Shown here: piece by piece, positions 58,879 through 64,000 of the stretch | Position numbering within the stretch: the stretch's first letter is position 1 | How the letters are laid out: every line of letters begins with the position of its first letter | From: Chrysemys picta bellii | Lineage: Eukaryota > Chordata > Testudines > Emydidae | Direction of reading: 5' to 3' | NCBI RefSeq assembly: GCF_011386835.1 | Contig: NC_088795.1 | Span: forward strand, 16,039,441-16,103,440 | DNA length: 64,000 nucleotides | Made by a program: the position numbers and the translations under genes | Notes under the pieces: generated by a model | What the model was told of the DNA's origin: nothing | Seen by the model: the letters and a program-made list of their open reading frames with translations, nothing else | The model's database searches: none

Positions 58879-61800
58879 TTTATTTACAGCTTAGATATTC
58901 ACATAACATACATTTAGTCATGCAGCTTGATAAATTGCACTCCATGAAACTGAAACACACCATGACTTTGAATTTCCTTTTCCAGTGGTTGAAAAATGCT
59001 ACAATAGTTATATAAAGATAATTAGTTTTTAAAAAAGTGAACTAGCAACCTAAAGAAATTAAAAAAGCCACCAACACAGACAATTGCAGATTGTTTAAAT
59101 TGTACATGAAGTTTGTTAGAGCAGGCTTTTTCATTTGCAAGTTTCTAGTCAGGCTTCAGTAGTAATTATTAGTGCACTTTAAACTTGTTTTGCAGACAAG
59201 TTTTTAAAAAAATAAATAAGGTCAGGTGTTCACACTGAAAGGCTCGGAGGTTTGGGAGGTAATCCATCAGTATTATTAAATGCTAACAAGTTATTTTGAA
59301 ACTAATTTAGTTTATAACTCAAAGGAACTCGGCATGGTTAGACTCGTCAACAATCTACAATTTTACAATAAATACATACTCAAACATATTGGTATAAAAG
59401 TTATAGTGCCCAGAATTCTCAGTCACAAGCATAAGTTAGTGTTCAAAGGCTTTACAATAGAGCTGTATCTACTGTAATAAGTCTCCATCTCCATCCACAA
59501 CATGGCCATTGCCAAAGACCTTCTTTGAAATTCAAAGAAGTATTTTCCTTCTACCTCCTTTACCAAACAATTCCATTGTACAAGTATTAAAAAACAGGCT
59601 TAGCTACTTGAAGTTAAGAGCAAAATAAAACAAGGGGAAAAAATCCTCTCTCAAAGAGGAACTTGTTTCTTCACTTGGCTCCCCTTCTCCTACTCTCCCC
59701 AACCCATTTGATGGGACCCCTATCTAGGAAAGGCTTACAATAGTTGTGTACGTTACACAGCTTTAGGCATTCCAGCATGGGCTATTGGTTATATTTCTTT
59801 TTAGCCCGCTGACTGGTGATGTACCTTTTCTCTGGCCAAAGTGGTTTTCTTAAAGGGGCTACTAAGGTGATCAAGAAAAGTTGTAGCCAAACATGTAGCT
59901 GGCATTTTCAGAGACCATGCATCAGCCACTAGGCTAAATGTTTCTATTGATTCTAAGCATGACCCTGGATAGTCATTCCCAAAACGGGGACTTCAATGTA
60001 ATTGTAAAGAAAACAGGTGCCTGTCACAGGGTCATCTCCTTTAGAACATCATCCCATCCACATTGAAGTAACTACTGCGTTAGAGGACATGATTACAACT
60101 GTGCTTCCCTGACAATCGACATACAGGTCAGTCTCACGTTGGACTGTTACTGAGTTGTAATCAGATCTGCCAACATACTGGTTACTAGTGTAGAAGAAAC
60201 TTGAGAGAAACACTGATTATAACATTTATCACATTAGCCAGCAGCATTTAATGCAACTGTTCAAGTGAATGTAAACACAAGCAATTACTCTCCAGAAGCT
60301 ATTTAAGATTTTAATTCCATTCAAAAACAAAGAGTTTCCAACCAGCTTCACATTGAAATCTATATAATAAAATAAAAATCTTTCAATCCCTGCAACAGAC
60401 CAAAACAACTGTTCAGGAGTTTAAGGTATCTTGTTGGTATTAAGGAATCCAGACACTTTCTGTATTGACATGTAAAATTATTTAAAAAAAAGTTTTTCAA
60501 GGCAAAATAAATTTAAAATAAACTGCAATTTTTAAAACCAGGATTCAGACTGGGAGAGACTAATCTAGAGGCAAATACTGAGTCTCCTTTTATTAATCGC
60601 TATAGAAAACTTATGGTAACAGACATGTTTAAATAAGACTACACAGTGCTAAAAGAACACTGATGCATTTGTTCATATTAATCAGAAGGCTATATTTGCT
60701 CTTTAGATCTGGATTATTTTCGTGGACAGTTACTTTGGATTATTTATACCAGTCTAATACAGGGCCAATTGCTGGTGTAAACTCCTGCAATGTACATTAA
60801 GTGTAATGCTACAGTCTACTGACCACAACTGGTTAATAAACTTAACCCTACAGTTGCTGGGTAGTCTTTATAATATGTTAAGAGTAGAATTTTCAAAACC
60901 ACAGGAATCACTTAAGTTCTTGAGAGAAACCTGGAAACTCAATGGCACAAATTCGTGACACTGTCCATTTCAAATGAAGGAATTAATTTTAAAGTTACTG
61001 ATGATGAAACGGAGTGGAGAGAGAGCATCCATTTTGATCTTTCAAAAAGAAAAAAACTTTCTGTAAAAAAAACGTAAGAATCCATAGAATTCAGATTTAA
61101 ATATAACAGCAATGTCATAGCACGAACACAACAATTAGATAGTAAGTCTAGATGCTACACCACACTGTATGGATTTGAAAAGGTCTAAGACCAGGTCCCA
61201 AGAAGCAATTTATCATAGGAGCTTTAGAAGCATGCTGTTTAGGGCAAATTTCTTCAGTATACTCTTTAATGAAGTCTGAAAGTGAAGTCCAAATCAAGGA
61301 GAAAGTCATTTGCTGTTCACAAAGAGTACACATCGCTGCCTTTCATGTTTTACCAGTCAGAAGAAGGAATGTAATTATTCATATCCTGTTTTCACATGGT
61401 CGGATTACATAACCTCTCTATAGGAAGACCTGCACAGTTGTTCTCTGCTTCACTGCAGAATGTACAGTGGTTGAGGTGAATGAGTCATTTTAAGACCTAA
61501 GCAGTTGTCTCAAAAAAGCCTCTGTTGGTATGCCATCCCAGCAAGTAGAAACACAGTCCAGCAGGTGAGAGAGTAGCTGCCTCAGTGCATGGTTTTGGAA
61601 ATCAGCATGCGACTAAGGACTAGACATTCATAGTAAGAACTTCTGTTGCAGTAAGAGAATTCTGAAAGATAGTGGGAGACAAGTTTCATCAGACTACAAA
61701 CATCAACTTTCTACACTTTTTTTTACAAAAGGATGGACAAATGTTGGGGGAATTAACAAAATGGAGTGAAAAGAAGGGTGTCAGTGCCTTTGCCAATTTT

Positions 61801-62733
61801 GTACTTTCCACATTTGAAAACCACCAAGTCTTCCTCGCCTTTGAATGGAGCTGCATTTAACCTGGCTGTCTTTGCTTACTTTGCAACAGCTATAGCACTA
61901 CATCATGCCAGAGCATATCTGTGCCTTGTGTGATCCCTTTGCTTTTACATCTACCTGTGCTGATACACATTTGCTTTTATTCTTTAGGGGAGAAAGCAGA
62001 ATGTGTGGATGGTTTGGAGAAAAATAAGGAAGAGGCAATTTAGTGAAAAAAATGTAATGTACAGTAAAAATCTAAGCAAACTGCAGCGTAAACGTGTATT
62101 ATTGCAGAATATTAAAAATCAAGACAATAAAACCAAAATAAATTGAGACATTATGAAACAACTTATCAAAATTATAGCCTGAATTTTCACTAGTAAAAAC
62201 ATGCAGGACTTTTATTATCAGATTGTAAATCAAAGTTTGGATCTAAGTGGTAGTTAGCGTCCCTGTAACTAGGATGTGATAGACTGATCTGAGTCTCCTC
62301 TGGCTTATCCTAGTTTAACAACTATGTAACTTCCCTGGCTATAATGGAGTTTGGCCCAATTTATACTAGTGTAAGCAAGCAGATAATCTGGACTGAATAT
62401 ATATATTCAGTTGTGGAGTTTGGTCGTAGTGTTAGCTTCCCCTACACCTACATATACAAATGATGTTGAACACCCACCAGCTCTCCAGTTTTGCCTGGAG
62501 CATTTTATCTGGCACTTCAGCTGTGTCTAGGAGACTATTCCATATAACTCTTCAAGTGATGTATCTTTCATGGATAAAAAGCGCTACCCCGTGGTTCTGT
62601 TCTGGAGCATTAGCACAAATAAGGAAAGAAGGCAAACTGAACCTTGTGACAGAAAGGCTCAAAGCAAGATGATCAAACCCCACACCCACTATATCTTCAT
62701 GTCTCCATGCATATAGGACTGCCATACCTTCAT
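58879..62733 (-). other. PAQR3: Candidate PAQR3 3' UTR
   Basis: Repeat-poor, AT-rich sequence downstream (minus strand) of the PAQR3 stop. Hexamers AATAAA on the minus strand occur at several places; the one at 58879-58884 is near the left edge of the repeat-free stretch. The end is a guess. Confidence 0.3.
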
Positions 62734-62876
62734 TCATAAATGTGTACTGTAGTCAGGACAGGGCTTGCTGTGTCTGTATTGCATGATGTACACTGTAGAT
62801 TGATGCCACCAATACAACATTACTACTGCAAGGATATGCCATACTTGGTGACTAGAGCCGAGGTAGTTTAATTGTC
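62734..62876 (-). CDS. PAQR3: PAQR3 last coding exon
   Basis: Minus-strand exon after the acceptor tttttccaaaag. GA completes a Gly codon, then 46 residues read QLNYLGSSHQ, VWHILAVVMLYWWHQSTVY, IMQYRHSKPCPDYSTHL and stop. This is the C-terminus of PAQR3 (RKTG), a seven-helix protein of the progestin and adipoQ receptor family that sits in the Golgi membrane and tethers Raf kinase there. VWHILAVVMLYWW is the last transmembrane helix, and SSHQ.WH carries the conserved His of the PAQR motif. The preceding exons must lie beyond 64000: I found no match for the KVPERYFP-type end of the previous exon up to the right edge. PAQR3 beside and convergent with BMP2K matches other vertebrates. Confidence 0.93.
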
Positions 62877-64000
62877 CTTTTGGAAAAAGCAAAAAGATTG
62901 ACTCCGTTACAATATTCAACATAACTACTGCAGTAGCAACTCTAGCCAGGAGGTTGAAGTTCTCATGCATTTGAATAATTTCTGATAAACATGCATGCAT
63001 TGAAGGGAAAGTACTGTATATCTCTGGGCCAGCTTTAAATGGAAAATATATGCAAGTGCATTAAGTGTATGCTCAGATTATGTATTTGCAGGCCCATCTG
63101 ACCACTTAAGCATACAAGGGCTTGTCTATACTTGTGTTTTTAGGTACTGGTACAAACCCTTAGTGGAGACACAATGCAAGAGCCAGTTTACACTAGTACC
63201 TAACACTTACACTAGGGGTTTGTATCAGTGCAGCTATATGGGTGGCTATAAACCCCAGTGCCCATAAGCAATTGCCACGTGTACAGATACAGAATGCGCA
63301 TGGGCACACGGGGTATTTAAGCATGCATGATACATCTGTGCAAACAAAGGAGCACATCTAATTGGAAAATCTGGACCCAGCTGGTGTTTAATACCCAGAC
63401 CTACTAAAGTTAGTAAAGTGAGCTAACTGAACCCCAGTGACTTAGCCCAAGGACTAGAGAAGACGCGAAAGAGTGGATGCTCACTAGCTACCAGCTTCCT
63501 CCAGAGCCCAATTCAACCCCATGGAAACTAATAAGGTCCTTTCACTAACTTTTAATTAAAAGTTATATTGGATCCTAGTACTCAATACAATACTACACTA
63601 GGGAAGCGGTCATTGGTACAATTAAAATGTTTTCCAAAGTTGAATCTCTACATGGGAATTTATTGCAAGTGGTTAACTTTCAATATATCACAATTTTATT
63701 TCTATTACAGTGGTGTTGTTCTCTGCAATAAATACCACGTTCCCTTTAATGAAATGATGTGCCATTTGGCCACATCCAAGGTCTTTTCTGAGTGAATGGA
63801 TCTCTGTAAAAATCCACAACATTATTTTCCTTTAAATCTCTCTCCTCCTGTGATGCCTATAAACAGTTAATCTTGAGTAGACAGCTGATGTGCTGTGACT
63901 GCTGCTCAGTATACTAAATCATAATTGTCTTACTGTTATTGTGTGCTCCCGTCATCTGTTTGTCATAGCCACCCATTTCTTGTTATGCACTAGAGTATGC
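62877..64000 (-). other. PAQR3: PAQR3 last intron (partial)
   Basis: No further exon is seen. A diverged MITE relic lies near 63118-63245 (inverted phrases 'ggtactggtacaaaccctta' and 'aggggtttgtatcagtgcag'). Confidence 0.6.
63118..63245. repeat. MITE relic, 'tctatactt' family
   Basis: 'gcttgtctatacttgtgttt' at the left and 'tacactaggggtttgta' inside resemble the MITEs at 13740 and 16915. The two halves are partly inverted. Confidence 0.5.

Noticed and set aside
1..64000. CRISPR arrays, rRNA, tRNA genes, bacterial operons
   Set aside because: None seen; intron structure and repeats show a vertebrate nuclear genome. MIR relics are tRNA-derived but not tRNA genes.
63000..64000. Search for the previous PAQR3 exon on the minus strand
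   Set aside because: No stretch matching the expected sequence before the Gly junction was found up to the edge.

Overview
This is a 64 kb piece of a vertebrate nuclear genome. It is AT-rich, intron-dominated and dense in mobile-element relics. The repeats (DIRS retrotransposons, a CR1 tail, MIR and L2 relics, many short hAT-type elements with 8-bp target duplications, Penelope-like foldbacks) together with the proteins point to a sauropsid. A turtle is most likely; the species cannot be told from the sequence alone.

Two real genes are visible. (1) BMP2K (BIKE, a Numb-associated-kinase family Ser/Thr kinase) runs on the + strand. Seven coding exons lie at 361-521, 3388-3563, 4836-4931, 7413-7603, 14813-14970, 22844-22957 and 38659-40106. 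They encode about the last 780 residues: the linker after the kinase domain, a Gln/His-rich segment, and a long disordered endocytic tail with repeated DxFGxxPF motifs. The kinase domain lies upstream of the window. All phases join cleanly. Two of the six introns use GC donors instead of GT (7604 and 22958). A candidate 3' UTR follows to about 44.75 kb. (2) PAQR3 (RKTG, a Golgi seven-helix protein) is represented by its last coding exon at 62734-62876 on the - strand, with a probable 3' UTR running toward lower coordinates. The two genes converge tail to tail, as they do in other vertebrates.

Layout: 0-8 kb, exons interleaved with a degraded DIRS piece, a young 275-bp hAT MITE, a TA-flanked MITE and a long-hairpin MITE. 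9.3-13.3 kb, an internally deleted DIRS element with inverted termini. 13.7-22.8 kb, introns with MITE and MIR relics. 23-38.6 kb, the largest BMP2K intron, holding an isolated DIRS terminus, a truncated Penelope-like piece, an L2 relic split by a hAT element, two further hAT MITEs and an unidentified minus-strand reading frame. 38.7-44.8 kb, last exon and UTR. 45-54 kb, a nested block: dispersed repeat, Penelope-like inverted dimer, CR1 tail, two DIRS fragments, a 1.6 kb hAT element inside DIRS RNase H, and an LTR-like repeat split by another hAT. 54-58.8 kb, mostly unique, with a second Penelope-like inverted dimer and a possible minus-strand terminal exon. 58.9-64 kb, the PAQR3 end.

The most interesting points are the GC-AG introns of BMP2K, one at the place where long and short kinase isoforms would diverge and followed by an intronic poly(A) signal; hammerhead-ribozyme-like cores in the Penelope-like inverted dimers; the DxFGxxPF motif array; and the same-strand DIRS relics with traceable deletion and nesting history. 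Comparisons with family members are from memory; no searches were run.
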